Of a DNA stretch of 19,897 nucleotides, positions 13,507 through 19,897 are shown piece after piece (within the stretch, counting starts at the first letter, position 1; every line of letters begins with the position of its first letter). The stretch is from Scatocola faecipullorum (lineage in GTDB: Bacteria > Pseudomonadota > Alphaproteobacteria > RF32 > CAG-239): NCBI GenBank assembly GCA_018714685.1, contig DVNC01000042.1, forward strand, positions 1 through 19,897, written 5' to 3'. The notes beneath the pieces are model-generated. The model saw only the letters and a program-made list of their open reading frames with translations, did no database searches and was not told the origin of the DNA. Position numbers and translations under genes: made by a program.

Positions 13507-15315
13507 GTGATTACCGATATCAGACAAGGACTGGAAATCTTAAAGAAACACATTAAGGTAGCGCCGGAAAAGCCCGGTGTGTACCGGATGATCGGTGCCG
13601 ACGAAAAAGTGCTGTATGTCGGCAAAGCAAAAAACATCAAGAAAAGAATCGTTGCCTATTCGCATATTGACAAACTGCCCTATCGTTTGCAGAGAATGGT
13701 TTCGGAAATCAGGCGGATGGAGTTTATTATCGTTGAAAACGAGGCCAAGGCCCTGTTGATGGAAAATGAGCTGATTAAACGGCTGGAACCTCGTTATAAT
13801 ATCCTGCTGAAAGACGACAAGACGTTTCCGCATTTGGTGATAGACGTCGAATCCGAATTTCCGTCTCTGCGCAAATATCGCGGCAAGCGCAATGACAAGA
13901 GCAAATATTTCGGTCCTTTTGCCAGCGTGCTGGCGGTCAATAATGTGTTAGACACGGTGCAGAAGGCTTTTTTGCTGCGTTCCTGCCGCGACAACGTGTT
14001 TAAAAACCGCGAGCGCCCCTGTCTGATGTATCAGATTAAACGGTGTTCCGCACCGTGCGTGGGACGGATATCCAAGGAAGATTACCATAAACTGGTGCGG
14101 GAAGCGGTGGATTTTCTGGACGGGAAAAATACCAAAATTCAAGCCGAACTTTCGGAAAAGATGCAGGAGGCCAGTGACCGGCAGGATTATGAACAGGCTT
14201 TGGTTTTTCGTGACCGTATCCGCGCTTTGACGAATGTACAGACGGGGACGATGGTTGAATATGCCACTATCAGTTCATGCGATATTGTGGCGATTGCGCG
14301 CAAGAATGACGTGGTGTGCATTCAGGTCTTTTTTATCCGCTCGGGGCAGAACTGCGGCAATGTGCCTTATTTTCCCAAGCAGACGCAGGGAGCGGAAGAC
14401 GGCGAAATTCTGGAAGCTTTTTTAGGCAGTTTTTACAGCGAGCATATTCCGCCGAAAGAGGTTATTGTTTCGCAGCCGTTGGAAAACGGCGAGTTTTTGG
14501 AAGAGGCGCTGGGAACGCATATCAATACTTATCAGAAAGGGGCAAAGGCCAAGCTGCTGAGCAATGTTTTAGACAATGCCTATGCCTCGATTGACCGGAA
14601 AATGGCAATGGAAGCCTCGGTTAAAAGCAATCTGGAAGAAATGCAGCGGGTGTTTGATTTGCCGCGGCTGCCGCAGCGGATTGAAATTTATGACAACTCG
14701 CATATTCAGGGCAGCTACGCTATCGGGGCGATGGTGGTTGCGACGCCGGAAGGGTTTGACAAGAAAAGCTATCGCACTTTTAACATCAAAAATTCGGAAA
14801 TTACCAATGACGACTTTGCGATGATGAAGGAGGTTCTGACCCGTCGTTTCAACCGGATGGCACCGGAGAACCGTCCTGACGTTATTTTGCTGGACGGCGG
14901 CCTGGGGCAACTGCATGCGGTGCACGAAGCTTTAAAAGATTTTGATTTGACGGGGATTTCGATCATCGCTATTTCCAAGGGGCCGGAGCGCAATGCCGGC
15001 AAAGAATTTTATCATCAGCTGGGCAAAGAAAGTTTTGCCTTGCCTTTTCAGTCGCCGATAGCGTTTTATTTGCAGAATCTGCGTGACGAATCGCACCGTT
15101 TTGCTATCGGAACGCATCGGAAGAAACGGGCCAAGTCGATTACCAAATCGCGTTTGGACGAGGTGGAAGGAATCGGCGCCAAGCGGAAAAGAGATTTGCT
15201 GAATTATTTCGGTTCGGTGGAGGAAATTTCTCAGGCCGGTATCAAAGATATTGAAAAAGTCGGCGGTATCAGCAAAAAAACGGCGGAAAAGATATATAAT
15301 TACTTCCATAAATGA
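13507..15315 (+). CDS. uvrC: Excinuclease ABC subunit C (UvrC)
   Basis: UvrC makes both cuts around a lesion in nucleotide excision repair. The 602-residue product has an N-terminal GIY-YIG nuclease (PGVYRM, then VLYVGKAKNIKKR; residues about 20-100). Cys160, 172, 180 and 184 have the 12-8-4 spacing of the UvrC iron-sulfur cluster. A UVR domain lies at about 213-245. The RNase H-like nuclease has IYDNSHIQGS (Asp396) and LLDGGLGQL. Tandem helix-hairpin-helix motifs fill residues about 550-602. The GTG start has AGAGGA 6 bases upstream and fits the family N-terminus. It probably leads an operon with pgsA (54-base gap) and the response regulator. Confidence 0.97.
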   Translation: MITDIRQGLEILKKHIKVAPEKPGVYRMIGADEKVLYVGKAKNIKKRIVAYSHIDKLPYRLQRMVSEIRRMEFIIVENEAKALLMENELIKRLEPRYNILLKDDKTFPHLVIDVESEFPSLRKYRGKRNDKSKYFGPFASVLAVNNVLDTVQKAFLLRSCRDNVFKNRERPCLMYQIKRCSAPCVGRISKEDYHKLVREAVDFLDGKNTKIQAELSEKMQEASDRQDYEQALVFRDRIRALTNVQTGTMVEYATISSCDIVAIARKNDVVCIQVFFIRSGQNCGNVPYFPKQTQGAEDGEILEAFLGSFYSEHIPPKEVIVSQPLENGEFLEEALGTHINTYQKGAKAKLLSNVLDNAYASIDRKMAMEASVKSNLEEMQRVFDLPRLPQRIEIYDNSHIQGSYAIGAMVVATPEGFDKKSYRTFNIKNSEITNDDFAMMKEVLTRRFNRMAPENRPDVILLDGGLGQLHAVHEALKDFDLTGISIIAISKGPERNAGKEFYHQLGKESFALPFQSPIAFYLQNLRDESHRFAIGTHRKKRAKSITKSRLDEVEGIGAKRKRDLLNYFGSVEEISQAGIKDIEKVGGISKKTAEKIYNYFHK

Positions 15316-15369
15316 AAATTCTGCCTTAGGATAATTCAAAAGTTTAATCATATTCAAAGAGGTTGGAAA

Positions 15370-16119
15370 GTGTACAGTCTGCCAAATTTACTTACCATTT
15401 CGCGTATTTTAGTGATTCCGGTAATCTTCCTGTCTATTTATATTCATACTGCCGTTTGGTCCATGCTGGCTGCGGTTCTGTTTATCGTTGCGTCAATTAC
15501 CGATTATTTTGACGGTTATCTGGCGCGTTCCCGCAACGAGACTTCCGCATTCGGGCGGCTGCTGGATCCGATTGCCGACAAGTTGCTGGTGGCTTCGGCT
15601 TTGATTGTTATTCTGGCGGACAATATGGTTCATCCGGTGAACTTTATTCCGGTCATCATCATTCTCTGCCGCGAAATTCTGGTTTCCGGTCTGCGCGAGT
15701 TTTTGGCGGAAGTTCATGTCGGTATGCCGGTAACACGTTTGGCCAAATGGAAAACCGGTTTTCAGATGACGGCGCTGTCGATGATTCTGGTCGGTTATAT
15801 GTTCCATAATCTGGGCGTTATTTTGCTGTGGGTTGCCGCTGTGCTGACCTTTGTAACCGGCTATCAGTATTTTCAGAAAAGTCTGGATTATGTAAAGTCG
15901 GTGGAAGCGGCAAAAAATCCGAAGCTGGCCGATGTTAAGGAAGCGGTTGAAGAAATTAAGGCGGTGGTTGAAAAAGCCAAGACCGGCATCAAAAAAATGC
16001 ATGCCAAAAAAGTTTTGGCGAAAAAGCCGCTGAAAGTTAAAAAAGCCGGAAAACCGGCTGCCAAAAAAACGCCGGCCAAGAGAAGCGCCGCCAAAGCGGC
16101 TGCCAAATCCGGAAAATAA
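15370..16119 (+). CDS. pgsA: CDP-diacylglycerol-glycerol-3-phosphate transferase PgsA, with histone H1-like tail
   Basis: PgsA makes phosphatidylglycerol phosphate in the inner membrane, the committed step to phosphatidylglycerol and cardiolipin. The CDP-alcohol phosphotransferase signature is complete: Asp48-Gly49, Ala52-Arg53, Gly62, Asp66 and Asp70, with Asp45 before it. Several membrane segments follow. Usual members have about 180-200 residues; this one has 249. The extra part is a predicted helix (about 180-203, alternating Glu and Lys) and then a tail at 204-249 with 17 Lys plus one Arg in 46 residues, in repeats such as AKKPLKVKKAGKPAAKK, like histone H1 tails. The frame is intact, so the tail looks real. 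The GTG start has AAAGAGG 7 bases upstream. uvrC precedes it; the response regulator follows after 17 bases. Confidence 0.95.
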   Translation: MYSLPNLLTISRILVIPVIFLSIYIHTAVWSMLAAVLFIVASITDYFDGYLARSRNETSAFGRLLDPIADKLLVASALIVILADNMVHPVNFIPVIIILCREILVSGLREFLAEVHVGMPVTRLAKWKTGFQMTALSMILVGYMFHNLGVILLWVAAVLTFVTGYQYFQKSLDYVKSVEAAKNPKLADVKEAVEEIKAVVEKAKTGIKKMHAKKVLAKKPLKVKKAGKPAAKKTPAKRSAAKAAAKSGK

Positions 16120-16136
16120 TACCGCGGAGCAGGGAA

Positions 16137-16826
16137 ATGGAGACGGATAAAGCTCATATTCTGGTGGTGGACGATGACACCCGTCTGCGTTCCCTGCTGC
16201 AGCGTTTTCTGCGTGAGAACGATTTTTATGTTTCGGTGGCCAAAGATGCGGCTGAAGCCCGTGAGCGCCTGAGCGAATATAAATTTGATTTGCTGATTGT
16301 CGATATTATGATGCCGAACGAAAGCGGGCTTGATTTTTTGGGGACGCTGCGGCAGGAAAGTATGGTTCCGGTGATTTTGCTGACGGCAATGGGCGAAACG
16401 GCAGACCGGATTGCCGGGTTGGAGACCGGTGCGGATGATTATCTGGCCAAACCGTTTGAACCGAAAGAGCTGGTTTTGCGAATCAGAAATATTTTGAAAC
16501 GGGCACCGAAAGAAAACGCACTTGAAAACCAAGTTCTGGATTTGGGACTGTGTCTGTATGACATGGAGAAGAAAGAGCTTTCCACCAAGCAAAATCAGAT
16601 TATTCATATTACCCCGGTTGAACAGCTGCTGCTGTCAGTTCTCGGGCAGAAAGCCGGGCAGGTTTTTTCACGCGAAAAACTGGCGGAAATTTTGGGGGCC
16701 GGGCAAAGTCCGCGCTCAATTGACGTGCAGATTACCCGGCTGCGTAAAAAAATTGAAAGAGATTCCAAAAATCCGCGTTATCTGCAAACCGTGCGCGGAA
16801 AGGGGTATATGCTGCTTCCCGAATAA
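16137..16826 (+). CDS. OmpR-family response regulator
   Basis: A DNA-binding regulator of 229 residues. The receiver domain (1-about 120) has Asp12-Asp14 for metal, phosphoacceptor Asp56 (LLIVDIMMPNESG), Thr83 and Lys105 (ADDYLAKPF). The C-terminal winged-helix domain (about 130-229) carries the typical LxxLxxxAGQVFSREKL, then SIDVQITRLRKKIE and YLQTVRGKGYML. CGGAG lies 7 bases before the start. It forms an operon with uvrC and pgsA. Its likely partner, an EnvZ-like kinase, lies 626 bases downstream on the same strand. Such pairs are normally adjacent, so the sequence between them may have been inserted. Target genes are unknown; OmpR/EnvZ-like pairs in this class often act on envelope or metabolic genes. 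Confidence 0.95.
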   Translation: METDKAHILVVDDDTRLRSLLQRFLRENDFYVSVAKDAAEARERLSEYKFDLLIVDIMMPNESGLDFLGTLRQESMVPVILLTAMGETADRIAGLETGADDYLAKPFEPKELVLRIRNILKRAPKENALENQVLDLGLCLYDMEKKELSTKQNQIIHITPVEQLLLSVLGQKAGQVFSREKLAEILGAGQSPRSIDVQITRLRKKIERDSKNPRYLQTVRGKGYMLLPE

Positions 16827-16833
16827 CAAGGGT

Positions 16834-16914
16834 AAAAGACTTGTTTAGCGGTCGGTTAATACAGATTTGCCGGGCGGGCAAAATCTTATCACTCGACTCG
16901 CTATCCAAGTTTTT
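16834..16914. repeat. Long-hairpin intergenic element C
   Basis: A shorter hairpin of the same design: AAAAGACTTGTTTAGCG (16834-16850) pairs imperfectly with CGCTATCCAAGTTTTT (16899-16914), with inner stems GTCG/CGAC and AGATTTGCC/GGGCAAAATCT. The right end resembles that of element A (GCTATCCAA). It starts 8 bases after the regulator's stop codon and lies between two convergent genes, with T runs at both ends, so it could end transcription both ways. Confidence 0.6.
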
Positions 16915-16926
16915 CGCTGTGCTATG

Positions 16927-17157
16927 TCATTCGGTTAGTTTTATATGGATTAATTTGCCGTAGAAGGCGACAAGTTTACACAATGTCCAAGGCTCGCGGC
17001 ATTCGCCTCTTTCAATCAAATCAAGTTTGGCCGCGGGGATTAATGTTTTATGGCTCAATTTAATCAGGTTTAACTTGTGTTCGGTTCTGAGTTTGAATAA
17101 TTCCATACCGCAGTCTTTGTAGAAGCGGTTTAAAATGTCAGTCTCTTTTCTTTTCAT
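16927..17157 (-). CDS. Small HTH protein (XRE-like)
   Basis: This 76-residue basic protein resembles an XRE-type helix-turn-helix: residues 20-34 (LFKLRTEHKLNLIKL) fit the first helices, SHKTLIPAAKLDLIERGECREP fits the recognition turn and ERG signature, and LCKLVAFYGKLIHIKL the last helices. It has nothing else, so it would be a lone DNA-binding module. AAGGA lies 6 bases before the ATG (plus-strand 17164-17168). It reads towards the response regulator, on the opposite strand, and sits inside the regulator-kinase pair. Its leader is unusually structured (next entries). It may repress its own promoter; that is inference. Confidence 0.75.
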   Translation of the reverse strand: MKRKETDILNRFYKDCGMELFKLRTEHKLNLIKLSHKTLIPAAKLDLIERGECREPWTLCKLVAFYGKLIHIKLTE

Positions 17158-17196
17158 GATTTGTCCTTGTAAATTTTTTTGAATTTAATAATTGAG

Positions 17197-17304
17197 TGTG
17201 GGAGCTCAAAATAGTCTACAAGCAACTACCCGCCTATTCAATATATTCGGACGGACTCCCACATAAGCGGGCTTTATTAATTCTTGTAGAAGAGTTTTGA
17301 GCTC
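17197..17304 (-). promoter_or_regulatory. Structured leader or small RNA with competing helices
   Basis: One helix joins 17202-17211 with 17295-17304 (10 bp, perfect) and, past a small internal loop, 17216-17222 with 17283-17289 (7 bp, perfect). Inside it CCCGC/GCGGG can pair. A second, exclusive helix is TGTGGGAG (17197-17204) with CTCCCACA (17256-17263), which uses three bases of the first helix. Read on the minus strand, the RNA would start right at the hairpin (promoter at 17313-17341), and the structure ends about 40 bases before the HTH start codon. Switching leader, or a separate small RNA; both fit. A 6S-like RNA was considered; the length is short for it. Confidence 0.6.
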
Positions 17305-17312
17305 TTGACATG

Positions 17313-17341
17313 ACAATAAGAGAAATGGGTGCGCTTGTCAA
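17313..17341 (-). promoter_or_regulatory. Minus-strand promoter for the HTH gene
   Basis: On the minus strand, TTGACA (plus 17336-17341) and TATTGT (plus 17313-17318) lie exactly 17 bases apart. The predicted start (near 17306) is next to the first base of the long hairpin. Confidence 0.75.
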
Positions 17342-17344
17342 TCT

Positions 17345-17360
17345 TTTGTAGTACTTTGTA
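17345..17360. promoter_or_regulatory. Tandem TTTGTA sites next to the -35 box
   Basis: TTTGTA occurs at 17345-17350 and 17355-17360, ten bases apart (one helical turn), just upstream of the minus-strand -35 box. The spacing fits a dimeric regulator binding one face of the DNA. The binder is unknown; the HTH protein and the neighbouring response regulator are candidates. Confidence 0.35.
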
Positions 17361-17388
17361 ACTTTTCGTTTTTGGAGGAATGATTATT

Positions 17389-17418
17389 TTGCTGGAATTT
17401 GTCGGCGAATGATTATAA
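17389..17418 (+). promoter_or_regulatory. Weak promoter candidate of the kinase gene
   Basis: TTGCTG (17389-17394) and TTATAA (17413-17418) are 18 bases apart. If real, the kinase is transcribed separately from the regulator, with a leader of about 30 nt. Confidence 0.3.
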
Positions 17419-17452
17419 GATGAGCGCAGTTATTGATTTTAGGAGTGAATAA

Positions 17453-18814
17453 ATGCGAGTGAAATTTCCCGAAAAAATCGATAACACTTTGCGCTTTTTA
17501 AAGTATAAGCTTTTGCCGAAGACTTTATTTTTCCGCACGATGTTATTGATTTTTATTCCTTTGATTGTGGTTCAGGTGGTTTCGATTGTCGCCTTTTTTG
17601 ACGGCAGCTGGGGCCGGGTCGGCAGACGTTTGTCGAATAACCTGACTTCCGATATGTCTTTTGTGATGCAGCTGATTGAAAAATCTCCCGATAAGCTGCA
17701 GGAAATCAAAAAGGTGACCGATGAAACGCTGGATATGAGCGTCAGTGTTTATCTGAACAAAGACAAACATCGGATTATCAATAAAGTCAGCCGCAACAAC
17801 GAACTGGTTACCGGTTTTCTGGAAAGCGACCTGCGCCGCAAGTTTCCCGATTATCTGACCAGTATTTATATGGGCAAGGACGGCGACCGCAATTTGACGG
17901 TGTTTGTTGACACGCCGAAACGTTTGTTTAAGTTTGAGACTTCTTCCAAAAATATTTTCTCGACTTCGATTTTCGGTTTTGTCGCCTGGATGATTGGCAC
18001 GTCAATGTTGCTGTTTTTGGTTGCCGTGCTGTTTTTGCGCATACAGGTTCGTTCGATTGCCGAACTGGCTCAGGTGGCCGAAGATTTCGGTAAAGGCATT
18101 GACAACAAGGATTTCAAACCGTACGGTTCTTCCGAAGTTCGGAAAGCGGCGATTGCCTTTATTAAAATGAAGGAGCGCATTCAGCGTCAAATCAGCGAAC
18201 GTACGCAGATGCTGGCCGGGGTATCGCATGATTTGCGCACGCCGCTGACGCGCATGAAACTGCAGGCGACAATGCTGCCGGATCCGCAGGAGCAGAAGGA
18301 TTTGCTGGCCGACATTGACGAAATGGAAAAGATGCTTGACGGCTATCTCTCTTTTGTCAGCGGCGAGGGCGGTGAAAAAGCGGCTTTCGTTGATATGAAC
18401 GAGTTGATTTTGAGCGTGTTGAACAAATTCCGCAACCAAAATGCAATGATCCGTTATAAGACCAATGACCAGGTCAGTGCCATTCAGGGGCGGGAACAGG
18501 CTTTGAAACGGGCAATGACCAATATCATCGGCAATGCTTTCAAGTACGGCAAAACCGTGTCGGTTGACTTGGAGAGCAACAACCGCAAAATGGAAATTGT
18601 GGTTGACGATGACGGTCCCGGTATCCCGGCGGATAAGCGCGAAGAAGTGTTTAAGGCCTTTTATCGCCTTGACGAATCGCGCAATAAAGAAACCGGCGGC
18701 GTCGGCTTGGGTTTGTCGATTGCCAAAGATGTCATAACATCCCACGGAGGCACGATTGAGCTCCTGGACAGTCCTATAGGAGGCTTGAGGGTACTCATTT
18801 CTATTCCCTTATAG
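17453..18814 (+). CDS. EnvZ-like sensor histidine kinase
   Basis: An inner-membrane sensor of 453 residues. Membrane segments lie at about 25-47 and 173-197, with a periplasmic domain of about 125 residues between them. HAMP follows (about 198-250). The H-box AGVSHDLRTPLTRMKL puts the phosphorylated His at residue 259. The ATP domain has NIIGNAFKYG (Asn357, Asn361), DDDGPGIP (from Asp385) and GGVGLGLSIAK. The N-terminus (KLLPKTLFFRTMLL...PL) fits alphaproteobacterial EnvZ-like kinases. AGGAG lies 7 bases before the ATG. By context it phosphorylates the OmpR-type regulator at 16137, although an HTH gene lies between them. The signal it senses is unknown. A hairpin and a canonical terminator follow the stop. 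Confidence 0.95.
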   Translation: MRVKFPEKIDNTLRFLKYKLLPKTLFFRTMLLIFIPLIVVQVVSIVAFFDGSWGRVGRRLSNNLTSDMSFVMQLIEKSPDKLQEIKKVTDETLDMSVSVYLNKDKHRIINKVSRNNELVTGFLESDLRRKFPDYLTSIYMGKDGDRNLTVFVDTPKRLFKFETSSKNIFSTSIFGFVAWMIGTSMLLFLVAVLFLRIQVRSIAELAQVAEDFGKGIDNKDFKPYGSSEVRKAAIAFIKMKERIQRQISERTQMLAGVSHDLRTPLTRMKLQATMLPDPQEQKDLLADIDEMEKMLDGYLSFVSGEGGEKAAFVDMNELILSVLNKFRNQNAMIRYKTNDQVSAIQGREQALKRAMTNIIGNAFKYGKTVSVDLESNNRKMEIVVDDDGPGIPADKREEVFKAFYRLDESRNKETGGVGLGLSIAKDVITSHGGTIELLDSPIGGLRVLISIPL

Positions 18815-18878
18815 CACGCAAATTCGTAAATTCATGGCCTGGTTGGGCTAAACCTCAGTGGTGAGAATTTGCGAGCTA
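18812..18878 (+). repeat. Long hairpin D at the kinase stop codon
   Basis: TAGC-A-CGCAAATTC (18812-18825) pairs with GAATTTGCG-A-GCTA (18865-18878): 13 pairs and one A-A mismatch. A small GGTT/AACC hairpin (18841-18854) sits inside. The left arm starts with the kinase stop codon itself. The sequence differs from elements A-C, but the position and plan are the same. Confidence 0.6.
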
Positions 18879-18886
18879 CCCAAAGG

Positions 18887-18919
18887 AAAAAGCACCGGAT
18901 TTTATTTCGGTGCTTTTTT
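18887..18919 (+). terminator. Terminator after the kinase gene
   Basis: AAAAAGCACCG and CGGTGCTTTTT form an 11-bp stem with a 10-base A/T loop; the right arm ends in six T. Confidence 0.92.
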
Positions 18920-18950
18920 CGTTGTTAAAACGATTTTAAGAGAATCAGAT

Positions 18951-18956
18951 TATAAT
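18951..18956 (+). promoter_or_regulatory. Likely -10 box of the acidic protein gene
   Basis: A perfect TATAAT lies 33 bases before the start codon. No good -35 is seen at the usual distance. Confidence 0.4.
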
Positions 18957-18989
18957 TGTTTGCAAGTTTAAGTTTTAGAGAGGACAGTT

Positions 18990-19897
18990 ATGGTCGAAGA
19001 AACAGCAAATCAGCCGACGAATCCGGCCGATGAGGAATATGAATACGAATATATCGAACTGGCTGAAGGCGAAGAATTGCCGGAAGGAGCGGAATATGAG
19101 TATGAATATGTGGAGGTTCCCGCAGGTGAGGCAGCGGCAGTCGTTTCCGGAAACGGGGCAGATTTGTCTTCGGGTGAGAAGATGACAGCAACCGCGGAAG
19201 CCGACGTTCCGGCGGTGGAGATTTCTTCCGACACGGGGGCGGAGGAGGATATTCCGCAGTTTTTCAGAGAAGATGCGGCGCAGGAAAATGCGCCGGTTGA
19301 GCCGCATGTGGTTTATGAACCGGTTTCCGCGGCAGATGAAAGCGGGGAGATTATTGAGGAACCTCGTTTTGAAATCGGTTTACCGGGAGAAGATGCCGGA
19401 GAAAAAATTTCTGAGCCGCATTTTGAGACGGACGCAGCAGCAGTTCCTGCGGCGGAAAAAGAGACGACAGCGGCAGTTTCGTTTGATGATGATTTTCTGA
19501 AAGCCGAAACCGGCGAATTCAGTCTGGATGATATTTTAGATGACGATTCACCTTTGCCGGACGTAACGGATTTGGCGGATGATGATTTTGAAAAAATGTT
19601 ATTCGGAACGCCGGAGCCTGATTTGCATTTAAATGACGAGAAAACGGTTCCGGAAGTTTCTGCGGAAGCTGAATTTGAAATTGCGGAAGTACAGCAACCC
19701 GAAGAGCTTTCCTTAACGACAGAGACGCCTGCTGCTGAACCGTTTGCGACGGAAGATACAGGTCAAGCCGACAGGGAGGCCGAAGCGGGAGTTTTAGTGA
19801 CAGACGGAGATAAACAGATAGCGGAAACTTTTGCGGGCCCGGGTGGTGAAAACGGCGGGGCAGATGAACAGATGCCAGAGCCAGAGCCAGAGCCAGA
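18990..19897 (+). CDS. Acidic low-complexity protein, 3' end outside the window
   Basis: The frame is open from the ATG at 18990 to the end of the window: 302 codons without a stop, so the C-terminal part is missing. AGGA lies 5 bases upstream of the start. The visible part is very acidic and looks disordered: many Glu, Asp, Ala and Pro, few basic residues, and no signal peptide or membrane span. It begins with two related units containing EYEYEY followed by [IV]E (residues about 16-24 and 37-44), later has acidic patches such as FDDDFLKAETGEFSLDDIL and LADDDFEKMLFG, and ends in a PEPEPEP run from a CCAGAG hexamer repeat. A folded domain may follow. Possible roles (scaffold, polar organiser, linker of a larger enzyme) cannot be separated from here. 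Confidence 0.8.
   Translation, partial: MVEETANQPTNPADEEYEYEYIELAEGEELPEGAEYEYEYVEVPAGEAAAVVSGNGADLSSGEKMTATAEADVPAVEISSDTGAEEDIPQFFREDAAQENAPVEPHVVYEPVSAADESGEIIEEPRFEIGLPGEDAGEKISEPHFETDAAAVPAAEKETTAAVSFDDDFLKAETGEFSLDDILDDDSPLPDVTDLADDDFEKMLFGTPEPDLHLNDEKTVPEVSAEAEFEIAEVQQPEELSLTTETPAAEPFATEDTGQADREAEAGVLVTDGDKQIAETFAGPGGENGGADEQMPEPEPEP

Noticed and set aside
17161..17189. Plus-strand promoter TTGTCC / TTTAAT
   Set aside because: Weak boxes; the TTGTCC is better explained as the complement of the HTH gene's ribosome site.
17202..17304. 6S RNA gene
   Set aside because: Length is short (about 105 nt), and I could not match the family's conserved parts; kept only as an alternative.
19010..19234. 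Minus-strand frames rich in Ser and Tyr near 19000-19300
   Set aside because: They are mirror images of the acidic low-complexity gene on the plus strand and have no ribosome site or family match.
19872..19897. Short tandem CCAGAG repeats as a CRISPR or other array
   Set aside because: The units are six bases, in frame and code for Pro-Glu; no spacers exist.

Overview
The window looks like a chromosome segment of a Gram-negative alphaproteobacterium, moderate in G+C by eye and perhaps host-associated. Three things point there: the order pal - cpoB - tilS - ftsH - glmM, an alpha-type pyruvate phosphate dikinase, and an OmpR/EnvZ-like pair beside pgsA. I see no phage, transposase, CRISPR array, rRNA or tRNA. 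All calls come from reading the sequence; no database was searched.

Layout. 1-488 is an intergenic region with palindromic repeats and the long leader of ppdK (489-3194). 3354-5369 holds three unrecognised genes; the first two have similar N-termini, and all three start without a Shine-Dalgarno site. 5572-8266 carries pal, cpoB and tilS, and 8320-11998 carries ftsH and glmM: envelope integrity, tRNA-Ile decoding, membrane proteolysis and amino-sugar supply. 12085-13146 holds three small unrecognised proteins, two of them membrane proteins. On the minus strand at 13213-13389 is a 58-codon gene that resembles the YjfB putative motility family. uvrC, pgsA and an OmpR-type response regulator follow as a probable operon (13507-16826). 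A small HTH gene on the minus strand (16927-17157) with a striking structured leader separates the regulator from its likely partner kinase (17453-18814). The window ends inside an acidic, low-complexity reading frame (18990 onward).

The most unusual signals are these. (1) A leader of about 150 nt for the HTH gene, with a consensus-like promoter whose predicted start coincides with a long hairpin, and an alternative helix that competes for the same strand. (2) A family of very long imperfect hairpins that begin at or just after stop codons (7025, 10184, 16834, and probably 18812). (3) A lysine/alanine-rich, histone H1-like tail on PgsA. (4) A Cys-rich tail on PpdK. (5) The cluster of unknown genes at 3354-5369. 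The hairpins after cpoB, ftsH, the regulator and the kinase probably shape transcript ends, so several 'operons' here may be linked by read-through rather than being simple single units.
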